A stretch of 64,000 nt of DNA from Pollutiaquabacter sp046052345 (GTDB taxonomy: Bacteria; Bacteroidota; Bacteroidia; AKYH767-A; 2013-40CM-41-45), in NCBI GenBank assembly GCA_046052345.1, contig JBJOMN010000007.1:62001-126000 (forward strand), written 5' to 3'. Position 1 is the first letter of the stretch. Each line of letters starts with the position of its first letter. Both the position numbers and the translations under genes were made by a program. The notes under the pieces were generated by a model. The model saw only the letters and a list, made by a program, of their open reading frames with translations. It searched no databases and had not been told where the DNA came from. Below are positions 33,007-41,439 of the stretch, one piece after another.

Positions 33007-33582
33007 TTATTGCTTGATCAATGAGGCATCGATGGTGAATTCCACATCGTCGCCGACTACTGCTTCACCGGCTTCTGTCTTCTTGTCCCACAGTAATTTG
33101 AATTCCTTACGGTTCACACTGCCGGTAGCCTTGAATCCCGCACGCGTGTTGCCCCAGGGATCCTTCACCGTTCCGCCGTAGGTCAGCGGTACTTCCACTT
33201 TCTTGGTGACATCGCGGATGGTCAGCTCGCCGGAGAGGATGTAACGACCTTTACCGAGCGGGCGGATGCCTGTGCTTTTGAAGGTCATGGCAGGAAATTT
33301 CTCCACGTTGAAGAAGTCGTCTGACTTAAGGTGGTTATCCCGCATCTCATTGTCCGTATTGATGCTGTTTACATCTGCGGACATTTCGACTTTCAAGTCC
33401 GAGAAATCGGCTTTCTCCGCGGAGAAGGTGCCGTCGAATTTCTTGAAGGTTCCCTCTACTTCACTGATCAGAAGATAGCGGGTCTTGAACTTCACGCTGC
33501 TGTGTGTCGGATCGATTTTCCAGTTCTGTGCGTTGGTCTGGAAAGCGACCAACAAGGCGGCTGCAAGGAGTAGGTTTTTCAT
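33007..33582 (-). CDS. YceI-family lipocalin-like periplasmic protein
   Basis: 191 residues with a signal peptide (KNLLLAAALLVAFQTNA) and the YceI opening WKIDPTHSSVKFKTRYL. The fold binds polyisoprenoid lipids (such as isoprenoid quinones) in a beta barrel. The N-terminal export signal places it in the periplasm. The upstream 113 bp are very A/T-rich and contain TAACAT-TAA-ATGTTA (33616-33630), an operator-like palindrome about 34 bp before the start. Confidence 0.92.
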   Translation of the reverse strand: MKNLLLAAALLVAFQTNAQNWKIDPTHSSVKFKTRYLLISEVEGTFKKFDGTFSAEKADFSDLKVEMSADVNSINTDNEMRDNHLKSDDFFNVEKFPAMTFKSTGIRPLGKGRYILSGELTIRDVTKKVEVPLTYGGTVKDPWGNTRAGFKATGSVNRKEFKLLWDKKTEAGEAVVGDDVEFTIDASLIKQ

Positions 33583-33615
33583 GGTGGATGTTGTTTATTT
33601 TACAAATTTCAGTAA

Positions 33616-33630
33616 TAACATTAAATGTTA
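33616..33630. repeat. A/T-rich palindrome upstream of the YceI gene
   Basis: TAACAT-TAA-ATGTTA, 6-bp arms with a 3-bp centre, in the YceI upstream region. Size and symmetry suit a dimeric regulator site, but arms this short in A/T-rich DNA can arise by chance. Confidence 0.35.
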
Positions 33631-33695
33631 CAACATCTATTTTATCAATATTCATAAATAATTGAAAATCAAATATTAAAAATTAAATAGAGAAA

Positions 33696-34694
33696 TCAGA
33701 AGGCCCTGATTCCGATGGCGTGTCGGGCGGCTTCGATGGTCTTTCTGGCGCTTTCCCGGGCCTTTTCCGCACCCCTTCCGGCTACCCGGTGGATGAGTGC
33801 CTCATCGCCGGAAAGTGCCTTTATTTTTTCACGGAAAGGCGCCGTGAAAGCCACCATGTCCTCCGCCAACTGCTTCTTGAGGTCTCCGTACCGGATACTC
33901 ATGGAGTTGTATTGCTGTTCGAAGTGGTCGATGGTGCTCTGTTCCGATACGGCCTCCATGAGCAGGAACAGGTTTCGGATCGCCTCCGGTTTTTCCTGGT
34001 TCGGTTGTGTCGGACCGGAATCCGTCACAGCGCGCATGACTTTTTTCCGGATCACCTCCGGCTCGTCGGCAAGGAAAATGGCATTTCCTTCGCCCTCGCT
34101 TTTCCCCATTTTTCCGCTGCCGTCCAATCCGGGGATCTTGACGAGTTGTGTTCCGTAGTTGAATGCGAATGGCTCCGGGAAAAGTTCCGATTTGTACATC
34201 CGGTTGAAACGGTTGCCGAACGTGCGGGCCATTTCGAGGTGCTGCTCCTGGTCTTTTCCCACCGGCACCTTCACCGCACGGTGTATGAGGATGTCGGCCG
34301 CCATCAGTGTCGGATACGTGAAAAGTCCCGCATTGATGTTCTCCGGTTGCTTCCTGATCTTCTCCTTGAAGGAGGTGCAACGTTCCAGCTCGCCGACATA
34401 GGCGTTCATATTAAGAAGGAGATACAGTTCTGCGATTTCCGGAATGTCGCTTTGTACATAAAGCGTACACGCTTCCGGATCCAGTCCGCAGGCAAGATAT
34501 TCCACCAGCACCTGCTTCACGTTCGAATGAAGGTCGGCAGGAACGGGATGGGTCGTCAGCGAATGATAGTCGGCGATGAAGAAATAGCAGTCGTATTCGT
34601 GCTGCATCTTGAGGAAGTTTCGCATGGCACCGAAATAATTCCCCAGATGCAGGTTGCCGGTGCTGCGTATGCCGCTGACGACGATCTCTTTCAT
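33696..34694 (-). CDS. trpS: tryptophan--tRNA ligase
   Basis: 332 residues, class I enzyme. HIGH-like signature in STGNLHLGNYFGAM and KMSKS-like GSGKMGKSEGEGNAIFL; dimer/anticodon helices follow. The N-terminus MKEIVVSGIRSTG is the conserved start of the family. The -7 box TACCTTTG sits only 5 nt upstream of the ATG, so the mRNA is probably leaderless or nearly so. It is divergent from the carboxyltransferase gene. Confidence 0.98.
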   Translation of the reverse strand: MKEIVVSGIRSTGNLHLGNYFGAMRNFLKMQHEYDCYFFIADYHSLTTHPVPADLHSNVKQVLVEYLACGLDPEACTLYVQSDIPEIAELYLLLNMNAYVGELERCTSFKEKIRKQPENINAGLFTYPTLMAADILIHRAVKVPVGKDQEQHLEMARTFGNRFNRMYKSELFPEPFAFNYGTQLVKIPGLDGSGKMGKSEGEGNAIFLADEPEVIRKKVMRAVTDSGPTQPNQEKPEAIRNLFLLMEAVSEQSTIDHFEQQYNSMSIRYGDLKKQLAEDMVAFTAPFREKIKALSGDEALIHRVAGRGAEKARESARKTIEAARHAIGIRAF

Positions 34695-34699
34695 GTACG

Positions 34700-34707
34700 C
34701 AAAGGTA
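34700..34707 (-). promoter_or_regulatory. -7 box of trpS, 5 nt from the start codon (TACCTTTG)
   Basis: Exact TAnnTTTG match on the minus strand. With transcription starting 5-7 nt after the box, the 5' end would coincide with the trpS ATG at 34694. Confidence 0.6.
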
Positions 34708-34746
34708 AGGAATGTCCGTCCGGATTTCCCATTGGTACGATTTGCG

Positions 34747-34754
34747 TACCTTTA
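34747..34754 (+). promoter_or_regulatory. probable -7 box of the carboxyltransferase gene (TACCTTTA)
   Basis: One mismatch to TAnnTTTG, 23 nt before the ATG at 34778. A small palindrome CCGGA-ATA-TCCGG (34756-34768) lies in the leader right after it. Confidence 0.4.
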
Positions 34755-34777
34755 ACCGGAATATCCGGACTGCCGCC

Positions 34778-36319
34778 ATGAAAGAGAAGCTCGACCTTCT
34801 GGAAAAGAAAATAGCCGAAGCCCACTTGGGCGGAGGCAAGGAGCGCATCGACGCCCAACACAAGAAGGGCAAGATGACCGCCCGTGAACGTATCCACTTC
34901 CTGCTGGACGAAGGGTCTTTCGAGGAGATCGGTATGATGGTGACTCACCGTGCTACCGATTTCGGGATCGACAAAGAGGTGTATCTCGGCGACGGGGTCG
35001 TGACCGGTTTCGGAAGGGTCAACGGCCGTCTTGTTTATGTTTTCGCACAGGATTTCACTGTCTTCGGAGGCTCCTTGTCAGAGACCCACGCCAAGAAGAT
35101 CTGCCGTATCATGGACCTCGCCATGCAGAATGGCGCACCGGTCATAGGTCTGAACGATTCCGGAGGTGCCCGGATACAGGAAGGCGTAGTTTCCCTGGGC
35201 GGTTATGCTGACATCTTCTACCGCAACGTGCGGGCTTCCGGGGTCATTCCTCAGCTTTCGGCCGTGATGGGACCCTGTGCAGGCGGCGCAGTCTATTCTC
35301 CGGCCATCACGGATTTCATCCTCATGGTCGAGAATTCCTCTTACATGTTCGTGACCGGCCCCAATGTCGTCAAGACCGTGACGCACGAGGATGTCACTTC
35401 GGAAGAACTGGGCGGAGCCGTCACCCATGCCACCAAATCCGGCGTTACGCATTTCACTGCGGCGAACGGATTGGAATGTATCCGCCAGATCAAGCGCCTG
35501 CTCAGTTACATCCCTCAGAACTGCGAAGAGGAGCCTCCGGTTGTTCCGTATGAGCTGTCCGACGAATCCCGCCCGGCCCTCAATTCGATTATCCCTCAGA
35601 ACCCCAACCAGCCTTATGACATCCGGGAAGTGATCGATGCGACCGTCGACGAAGCTTCCTTCTTCGAAGTGCACAAGGATTTCGCGGAGAACATCGTCGT
35701 CGGTTTCGCCCGCCTAGCAGGCCGGAGCATCGGCATCGTGGCCAATCAGCCGGCTCATCTGGCCGGAGTATTGGATATTCACGCCTCCACCAAAGCCGCC
35801 CGCTTCGTCCGGTTCTGCGATTGCTTTAACATCCCGTTGCTGGTGTTCGAAGACGTGCCCGGCTTCCTGCCGGGGACCGACCAGGAGTGGAACGCCATCA
35901 TCACCAACGGCGCGAAACTGCTCTATGCGTTCAGCGAGGCCACGGTGCCGCGCATCACCGTCATCACCCGCAAGGCCTACGGCGGAGCATACGATGTGAT
36001 GAACTCCAAGCACATCGGTGCTGACATGAATTATGCGTGGCCCTCGGCGGAAATCGCCGTGATGGGGGCGAAGGGAGCCGCGGAAATCATCTTCCGCAAG
36101 GAAATCGCCGAAGCCAAGGATCCCGCCGCCAAGCACAGGGAGAAGGAACTGGAGTACAATGAGCTCTTCGCCAATCCTTACAAAGCTGCAGCACACGGGT
36201 ATGTAGATGAGATCATACGCCCGGAAGACACACGCCGCAGGCTCATTGCCGCGTTCGAAATGCTGAAGAACAAGGTCGACAAGCTTCCGCGTAAGAAGCA
36301 CGGGAACATACCGCTGTGA
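34778..36319 (+). CDS. biotin-dependent acyl-CoA carboxyltransferase (propionyl-CoA carboxylase beta / methylmalonyl-CoA decarboxylase alpha type)
   Basis: 513 residues with two crotonase-fold halves. Visible are TARERIHFLLDEGSFEE, FAQDFTVFGGSLSETHAKK, LNDSGGARIQEGV, GPCAGGAVYSPAITDF in the first half, and PGFLPGTDQEWNAIITNGAKLLYAFSEATVPR and RKAYGGAYDVMNSKHIGAD in the second. It moves CO2 between carboxybiotin and propionyl-/methylmalonyl-CoA. Together with mce (27088) it points to a propionate/succinate route. The typical family sequence at the second site has more Gly (EWGGIIRHG); here it is EWNAIITNG. Biotin carrier and other subunits are not adjacent. Confidence 0.93.
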   Translation: MKEKLDLLEKKIAEAHLGGGKERIDAQHKKGKMTARERIHFLLDEGSFEEIGMMVTHRATDFGIDKEVYLGDGVVTGFGRVNGRLVYVFAQDFTVFGGSLSETHAKKICRIMDLAMQNGAPVIGLNDSGGARIQEGVVSLGGYADIFYRNVRASGVIPQLSAVMGPCAGGAVYSPAITDFILMVENSSYMFVTGPNVVKTVTHEDVTSEELGGAVTHATKSGVTHFTAANGLECIRQIKRLLSYIPQNCEEEPPVVPYELSDESRPALNSIIPQNPNQPYDIREVIDATVDEASFFEVHKDFAENIVVGFARLAGRSIGIVANQPAHLAGVLDIHASTKAARFVRFCDCFNIPLLVFEDVPGFLPGTDQEWNAIITNGAKLLYAFSEATVPRITVITRKAYGGAYDVMNSKHIGADMNYAWPSAEIAVMGAKGAAEIIFRKEIAEAKDPAAKHREKELEYNELFANPYKAAAHGYVDEIIRPEDTRRRLIAAFEMLKNKVDKLPRKKHGNIPL

Positions 36320-36368
36320 CAGCACATATCTCCTTTACGGGATCGTCTCATTGCCTGACCCGCTAAAC

Positions 36369-38012
36369 ATGAAGATTGTCAGCATACCACACTCGGCCGT
36401 CATGCGTCACATGCGGTTGTTTATCGCGTTCTGTCTGATCCATCCGGGATCCTTCCTGCCGTCTGCCGGACAGCAGATCGATTGGTCGGTCTACGATACT
36501 ACATTCTATACCTTTAATCCTGCTTTTTCCGCTTTGCCGGCAGTCCGGGGAAATGCCGATGAACTCATCTGCTCCTGGCTGGGGCAGTATGTCCTTAGTT
36601 ACGATCAGGCCATTTACGGCACTTATGCAATACGTTCGTTCAGTCCGACCGGATCGCCCGGTTATATCAATTCGATAGGTCCCAAGGCAACCATCCGTAA
36701 TCTCCATGTGCGTGGGAATGGAGACCTCATTGTTTCCGGCTCCTTCATGGATACCCTGACTGTAAACGGAGTTCAGCTCTTCTCGGTCAATCAGCCGGGT
36801 CAATTTGTCCGGAACGTTTTCCTGGCTTGTTTCAGCAGTAACGGGAATTACCTGTGGAGCAGGAACGTCTCACTTACGCAGCCTGGTCTCGAAGTGCTTA
36901 GTGCCGACGCAGTCGACCACCATGGGAATTATTGGTTTGCCAACATGGGCTTCATCGGGACATCCTGCTCGGCGGTGTGCGTGAATACTTCCGGGCAGGA
37001 TTCTGTCACATTCGCTCTTCCCGCCGGCAGTATCCTGCTTTCGGACATCGCCTTCGACGCAGCAGGTTCCATGTATCTGGCCGGCGGAACAGGTTCAGGC
37101 AATTTCCTCTTCGGAGGACTTCCGGTCAATATCACCACTACGTATAACAGGTTCCTCGCAAAAATGGACCCATCCGGTCAGGGGAAGTGGTTTTACACTG
37201 CAGGCGATATCACCATTGAAAAACACAGGATCGCGCTGGATGACAGCGCAAATATCTATTTCACCGGCGAACTCTACGATTCCCTGACCATCGGCGGTTT
37301 CCATCTCAATGGTCCCGACTGGGTCTCTGACTTCCTTACCGTGAAATTCGATTCCTCGGGGAATGTGCTTTGGGCGCGCGATGTACCGAATGGAACGACT
37401 GTGACGGGCGACCTTAGACTCGCTCCGGGAAATCCGATCCATGCCGACAATACAGGCTATTACCAGCTGGTGTCGTACCGCGGCCTGGTCGATTTCGGAA
37501 ACGGATCCGTCGTAGGCGCATTCCCGCCCTCCAACAATTACGGTGCGTCTTTGCTGCGTTTCGATTCTCAAGGAAACCTGCAGTGGCACCTCGATATTCC
37601 GACCGTCTACGGTATTTATCCGTATACGGTGACGGGCAATTCAACCGGCGGATATATCGTCGGAGCGGCTTCGGGAAGCCAGCAGATCGGAGCCGACAGC
37701 ATAGTGGTTCCTTCTAATTATACGTTTATCTCATGGGCCGCCGAATTCTCCGCCTCCTCGACCACCGGCCTTCCCGCGTTTTCGTCCGTGCCAGGAACGG
37801 CAGTCTTTCCCAATCCTTCGGCTGACGGCTGCCTGGCGGTTCATGAACCCTCCCGGTCCGGTTCTGTACTCATTTTCGAATCCACGGGAAAACTCCTGCG
37901 CGAGTACAAAACCCTTCAAGGGATGAACCGCTTCGATACAGGACTTCCGTCCGGAACCTATCTCGTCCATGCCGCCGGCAGCGGAATGTTCCGTTGGGTG
38001 GTGCTCCGCTGA
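36369..38012 (+). CDS. secreted beta-propeller-like protein with T9SS type A sorting domain
   Basis: 547 residues with a signal peptide (hydrophobic RLFIAFCLIHPGSFL; starts at 36402 or 36411 are also possible and give a shorter n-region). The middle contains repeated blades of the SBBP type (FDAAGSMYLAGG, LDDSANIYFTGE, FDSSGNVLWARDV), expected to form a propeller. The C-terminus AVFPNPSADGCLAV... is a T9SS type A sorting domain. It should be surface-exposed or released; binding partner unknown. Confidence 0.85.
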   Translation: MKIVSIPHSAVMRHMRLFIAFCLIHPGSFLPSAGQQIDWSVYDTTFYTFNPAFSALPAVRGNADELICSWLGQYVLSYDQAIYGTYAIRSFSPTGSPGYINSIGPKATIRNLHVRGNGDLIVSGSFMDTLTVNGVQLFSVNQPGQFVRNVFLACFSSNGNYLWSRNVSLTQPGLEVLSADAVDHHGNYWFANMGFIGTSCSAVCVNTSGQDSVTFALPAGSILLSDIAFDAAGSMYLAGGTGSGNFLFGGLPVNITTTYNRFLAKMDPSGQGKWFYTAGDITIEKHRIALDDSANIYFTGELYDSLTIGGFHLNGPDWVSDFLTVKFDSSGNVLWARDVPNGTTVTGDLRLAPGNPIHADNTGYYQLVSYRGLVDFGNGSVVGAFPPSNNYGASLLRFDSQGNLQWHLDIPTVYGIYPYTVTGNSTGGYIVGAASGSQQIGADSIVVPSNYTFISWAAEFSASSTTGLPAFSSVPGTAVFPNPSADGCLAVHEPSRSGSVLIFESTGKLLREYKTLQGMNRFDTGLPSGTYLVHAAGSGMFRWVVLR

Positions 38013-38021
38013 ATCCCGGTA

Positions 38022-39233
38022 TTACCGAGCCGGTTCGGCCGGCGCTTCGCGTATCAGATGGAAAAGCAAGGAAAGGATTAGACTGCTTGCAATCAGCAGG
38101 TAGAAGAGCGAGTCAAAGCCGTATTGTTCCGCCACCACGAGGCCGATCGAAGGCGCCCCGATGGTCGCCACTCCGAAAGCGATCGAATACAATGCCGCGT
38201 ACTGCCCTTGCCGGTCGGAGGGGCCGCGTGACAATGCATGGTTCATCATGAACGGCATGGCCAGGATTTCCGAAAAGGTGATGAAGAAGGTATAAGCCAG
38301 GGAGAAAACGATCGCTTCCTCATGCATCAACAGGATGCCGAAGGCGATCGGGAGACACAACGTGCCGAGGATGATGTATCTGAAATTCCTCCGGTGTTTT
38401 TCAAGCACAAGTACCAACGGCAGTTCTATCAGTACCACCAGGAAGCCGTTCAGTGCAATCAGCAAACCGATGGTGTCTTCGGTGTAATGGAATTCCCGGC
38501 TGAAGAACTGAGGAATACTGGCGAAAAGCTGGAAGAAACAGATGCCGTATACGGCCACCAGCAAGCTGAAGAAGAGGTAACGGAAATCGTGGTAGGCCGA
38601 ACGGCTCGCAGGCCGCTTGCTCTCCGAGGTCCTGCCGGCTCTTTCCGGCGGCCGTGCCGGCAGGTAGATACGAAGCAATGCTGCAGCACAGAAGCTGGTC
38701 AACGCATCCAACACATAGAGCCATTTGTATCCCAGGTACAGGGCGATGAATCCGCCGACAGCCGGGCCTACCGAAAATCCGAGATTGACTGCCAGCCGGA
38801 CGAGTGAGACAGACCGGGTACGGTTTTCAGGAGTAGAGAACGCCGCGATAGCTGTGGAATTGGCCGGGCGGAACATGTCGCCGACTAGCGGATAGGAGAA
38901 AATCACCAAGCCGACCGTCACCGGGGTGCTAGCGACTAGCATGAGCAAGAGGATGAGGCCGCAACCGACCAGCGACCAGAGCATCAGGCTGAAGTAATTC
39001 ATCCTGTCAGTCAGCCATCCTCCGGCATATGCTCCCACCACGCTTCCGATGCCGTAGAGGCTCATGATCAGTCCGGTCTGTGAGACGGAGAAATGCAGCT
39101 CTTTCGTCATGTAGAGCGACGAGAACAACAGCACCATCGAACCGCTGCGGTTGACGAACATCGAAACCGCCAATATCCAGGTGTTGCGATGCAGGCCGGA
39201 GAAGGCGTCCCGATAAAGTCTGAAGATCTGCAT
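38022..39233 (-). CDS. major facilitator superfamily transporter
   Basis: 403 residues with about 12 membrane helices. The loop 2-3 signature is seen as YAGGWLTDRMNYFS (G-x-x-x-D-R). Substrate not predictable. It converges on the T9SS propeller gene with a 9-bp gap. Its -7 box lies only 6 nt before the ATG (see 39240-39247). Confidence 0.93.
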   Translation of the reverse strand: MQIFRLYRDAFSGLHRNTWILAVSMFVNRSGSMVLLFSSLYMTKELHFSVSQTGLIMSLYGIGSVVGAYAGGWLTDRMNYFSLMLWSLVGCGLILLLMLVASTPVTVGLVIFSYPLVGDMFRPANSTAIAAFSTPENRTRSVSLVRLAVNLGFSVGPAVGGFIALYLGYKWLYVLDALTSFCAAALLRIYLPARPPERAGRTSESKRPASRSAYHDFRYLFFSLLVAVYGICFFQLFASIPQFFSREFHYTEDTIGLLIALNGFLVVLIELPLVLVLEKHRRNFRYIILGTLCLPIAFGILLMHEEAIVFSLAYTFFITFSEILAMPFMMNHALSRGPSDRQGQYAALYSIAFGVATIGAPSIGLVVAEQYGFDSLFYLLIASSLILSLLFHLIREAPAEPAR

Positions 39234-39239
39234 GAAAGG

Positions 39240-39247
39240 CGAAGGTA
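39240..39247 (-). promoter_or_regulatory. -7 box of the MFS gene, 6 nt from the start (TACCTTCG)
   Basis: TAnnTTcG variant on the minus strand ending 6 nt before the ATG at 39233, which would give a leaderless transcript. Confidence 0.45.
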
Positions 39248-39307
39248 CTGCGCGAGATCGCGTACCGTAAGCGCCAAGCCCATTAATTGCTAACTTGTCA
39301 CTTTTTC

Positions 39308-39784
39308 ATGTCCGACAATTTCAACCGCATGGTACGGCTGGCGGAAGAGTTCTTCGCCGTCAAAAACGACCCCGACCAACTGGATGTCGATCAAGAGGTG
39401 CTGTCACGATTGATGGCGCTTCATCCTGCAACTGTTTCGGAAGAAGTGGAAGGTGACGGCCCTGTGGTCTGGGTCCTGCTAATCCCTTGCACCCTTGACT
39501 CGATGCACCGCTTTCTTCGAAAAGAGATCAATGAGAAGGAGCTGCTCGACCACGCAAGCCGTGGAGGGATGCTTGAGGCGGTGTATCTCTGTTCCGCCCT
39601 TGTATTGCCCGAATACAGGAAACAGGGCAGGGCTGAGCGGGTCACGCTGCAGGCGATAAGACATCTGAAGGAAGACTTTTCGTTGAAGGCGCTGTTCGTC
39701 TGGCCGTTCAGCAAGGAGGGGGACCGCCTTGCGCACCGGATAGCACGTAATCTTCAGCTTCCTCTGTACGAAAGAAGGGATTGA
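39308..39784 (+). CDS. GNAT-like protein of unknown substrate
   Basis: 158 residues. The segment VYLCSALVLPEYRKQGRAERVTLQAIRHL resembles acetyl-CoA-binding motif A of GNAT enzymes (R-x-x-G-x-[GA]) on the second half of the fold; the N-terminal half is divergent. It could be an acyltransferase or a non-catalytic relative. It converges with an M20 peptidase gene (11-bp gap). Moderate confidence in the fold, none in the substrate. Confidence 0.7.
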   Translation: MSDNFNRMVRLAEEFFAVKNDPDQLDVDQEVLSRLMALHPATVSEEVEGDGPVVWVLLIPCTLDSMHRFLRKEINEKELLDHASRGGMLEAVYLCSALVLPEYRKQGRAERVTLQAIRHLKEDFSLKALFVWPFSKEGDRLAHRIARNLQLPLYERRD

Positions 39785-39795
39785 TCCCGGCAATG

Positions 39796-41265
39796 TCACT
39801 GCATTCCGAGTAGCCGCTCGTAAAACGAAACGGTCTCCATGAAATCGACGACGCCTATGCGTTCATTGGCACCGTGCATCCCCGCCAGTACGGACCGGTC
39901 CATTCTTACCGGTAGAAAACGGTAGATGTCGGTGGTGATGTCCCGGAAATACCTCGAGTCGGTGGCGGCGATGGAGATCGTAGGTGCCACCACTGCGTCC
40001 GGGAAGACGGAACGGATGCACGACTCGATCTGTCCGTATCCGTCGGAAAGGGTGGAGGATACGGGAGATGCCTCGTCTTTTCGCCCGAGCACGAGCAGTG
40101 AAACGCGTTCGTCGTGGATGATGTCTTTCAGTTCCTTGAAGACATCGTCGCAATTGTCTCCCGGCAGGAGTCGAAGGTTAATGACTGCCCTCGCATGTGA
40201 AGGGATCACGTTGTCCTTCACACCGGCCTGTACGACCGTGCATGCCGTGGTGGTGCGGATCATCGCATTTCCTTCGGGGATTTTTTCATACTCGCCCATG
40301 ATGATGGGTCCGAAAAGCCAGCGGTTCAGGAAGAGTACGTTGAACGGGAACCGCATTTCGGGTCCTGTCTTTTCCATGAATCCCTCCAGGGAAGAGATGA
40401 TTCTTTTTTTAAACGGACGGTCATGGATGCGTTTCAAGGCCGCGTTCAGCACGTCTACAGGGGATTCAGGCGGAGGGAAGCTGGAGTGCCCGCCCTTTCC
40501 GGAGGTGCTGATCTCCACGGACATGTAACCTTTCTCCGCGGTCATCACCAGCGCTACCGGCGGTTCCACGAACGGTACCATGTTCACAGCGACCATCCCG
40601 CCCTCGTCCAGTACCCATTCCAGACGCGTACCGCGTTTGCGCAAAGCTTCTGCGACGAGTGCCGCACCTTCCCGTCCTCCCGTTTCCTCATCATGGCCGA
40701 AAGCGATATAAACGGTTCTTTGTGGCGCGAACGGTTTTTTCAGCAACCGGTCGATTCCTTCAAGTATGCCAATGACTCCCGCCTTGTCGTCGATACAGCC
40801 TCTGCCGTAAACCGTATCCGGATCCGGAGGCGTAGCGAACGGATCGAACCGCCATGCACTGCCCGGGCCGTTTTCGACGGGAACTACATCCATGTGCGCG
40901 TAGAAGAGCACCGGTAGCCGGGCCGTATCCTTCCCGCTCCATTTCAAAAGCAGCGAGTGATTATTGATCATCTCCGTCTCCAGACTTGCGAAGACTAACG
41001 GATAAGTCTCCCGCAGAAACGCAACCAGGGAGTCCGTTTGCGGATGAGCTGCCGCAGACGAATCCTCGTAGCTGACGCTTGCAAAGGATACGGCTTTCTG
41101 CAGATGCAGGGCTGCTAATGCATCTTTTAGCAGGACATTACGGGCGCCCAATTCCCCTGCCTTTTGAAAAGAGAGGCGCATGGTATTGACCGTCAGGATG
41201 GCTGCCGCTACCAGAAACAGGGAAACGAGCGCAAACAGTATTCTCTTCCGGGATATCAGCGGCAT
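39796..41265 (-). CDS. M20-family metallopeptidase (PM20D1-like), membrane-anchored
   Basis: 489 residues with a single N-terminal membrane segment (ILFALVSLFLVAAAILTV). Di-zinc site residues are present: YAHMDVVPVE (His, Asp), GRGCIDDKAG (bridging Asp), GHDEETGG (catalytic and ligand Glu), then DEGG and the late AATDSRYF. This set matches the carboxypeptidase S/PM20D1 branch that cuts or builds N-acyl amino acids, or trims peptides, in the periplasm. Confidence 0.93.
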   Translation of the reverse strand: MPLISRKRILFALVSLFLVAAAILTVNTMRLSFQKAGELGARNVLLKDALAALHLQKAVSFASVSYEDSSAAAHPQTDSLVAFLRETYPLVFASLETEMINNHSLLLKWSGKDTARLPVLFYAHMDVVPVENGPGSAWRFDPFATPPDPDTVYGRGCIDDKAGVIGILEGIDRLLKKPFAPQRTVYIAFGHDEETGGREGAALVAEALRKRGTRLEWVLDEGGMVAVNMVPFVEPPVALVMTAEKGYMSVEISTSGKGGHSSFPPPESPVDVLNAALKRIHDRPFKKRIISSLEGFMEKTGPEMRFPFNVLFLNRWLFGPIIMGEYEKIPEGNAMIRTTTACTVVQAGVKDNVIPSHARAVINLRLLPGDNCDDVFKELKDIIHDERVSLLVLGRKDEASPVSSTLSDGYGQIESCIRSVFPDAVVAPTISIAATDSRYFRDITTDIYRFLPVRMDRSVLAGMHGANERIGVVDFMETVSFYERLLGMQ

Positions 41266-41439
41266 TTTTTTTGCATTGTCGTGGTCAGCGGTGATTTACG
41301 AACGCAGTAAGGTAATGTTCCTTCCGGTGCAGTTTTTTTCGATGTATCCGCGCATCCGGACTCATTTTTCCCAAAAGGGTAAACTTTTTTTAAAGAGGGC
41401 AGTATAAGCAGTCTCCAAAACCAACTCATCGAGACCCCC

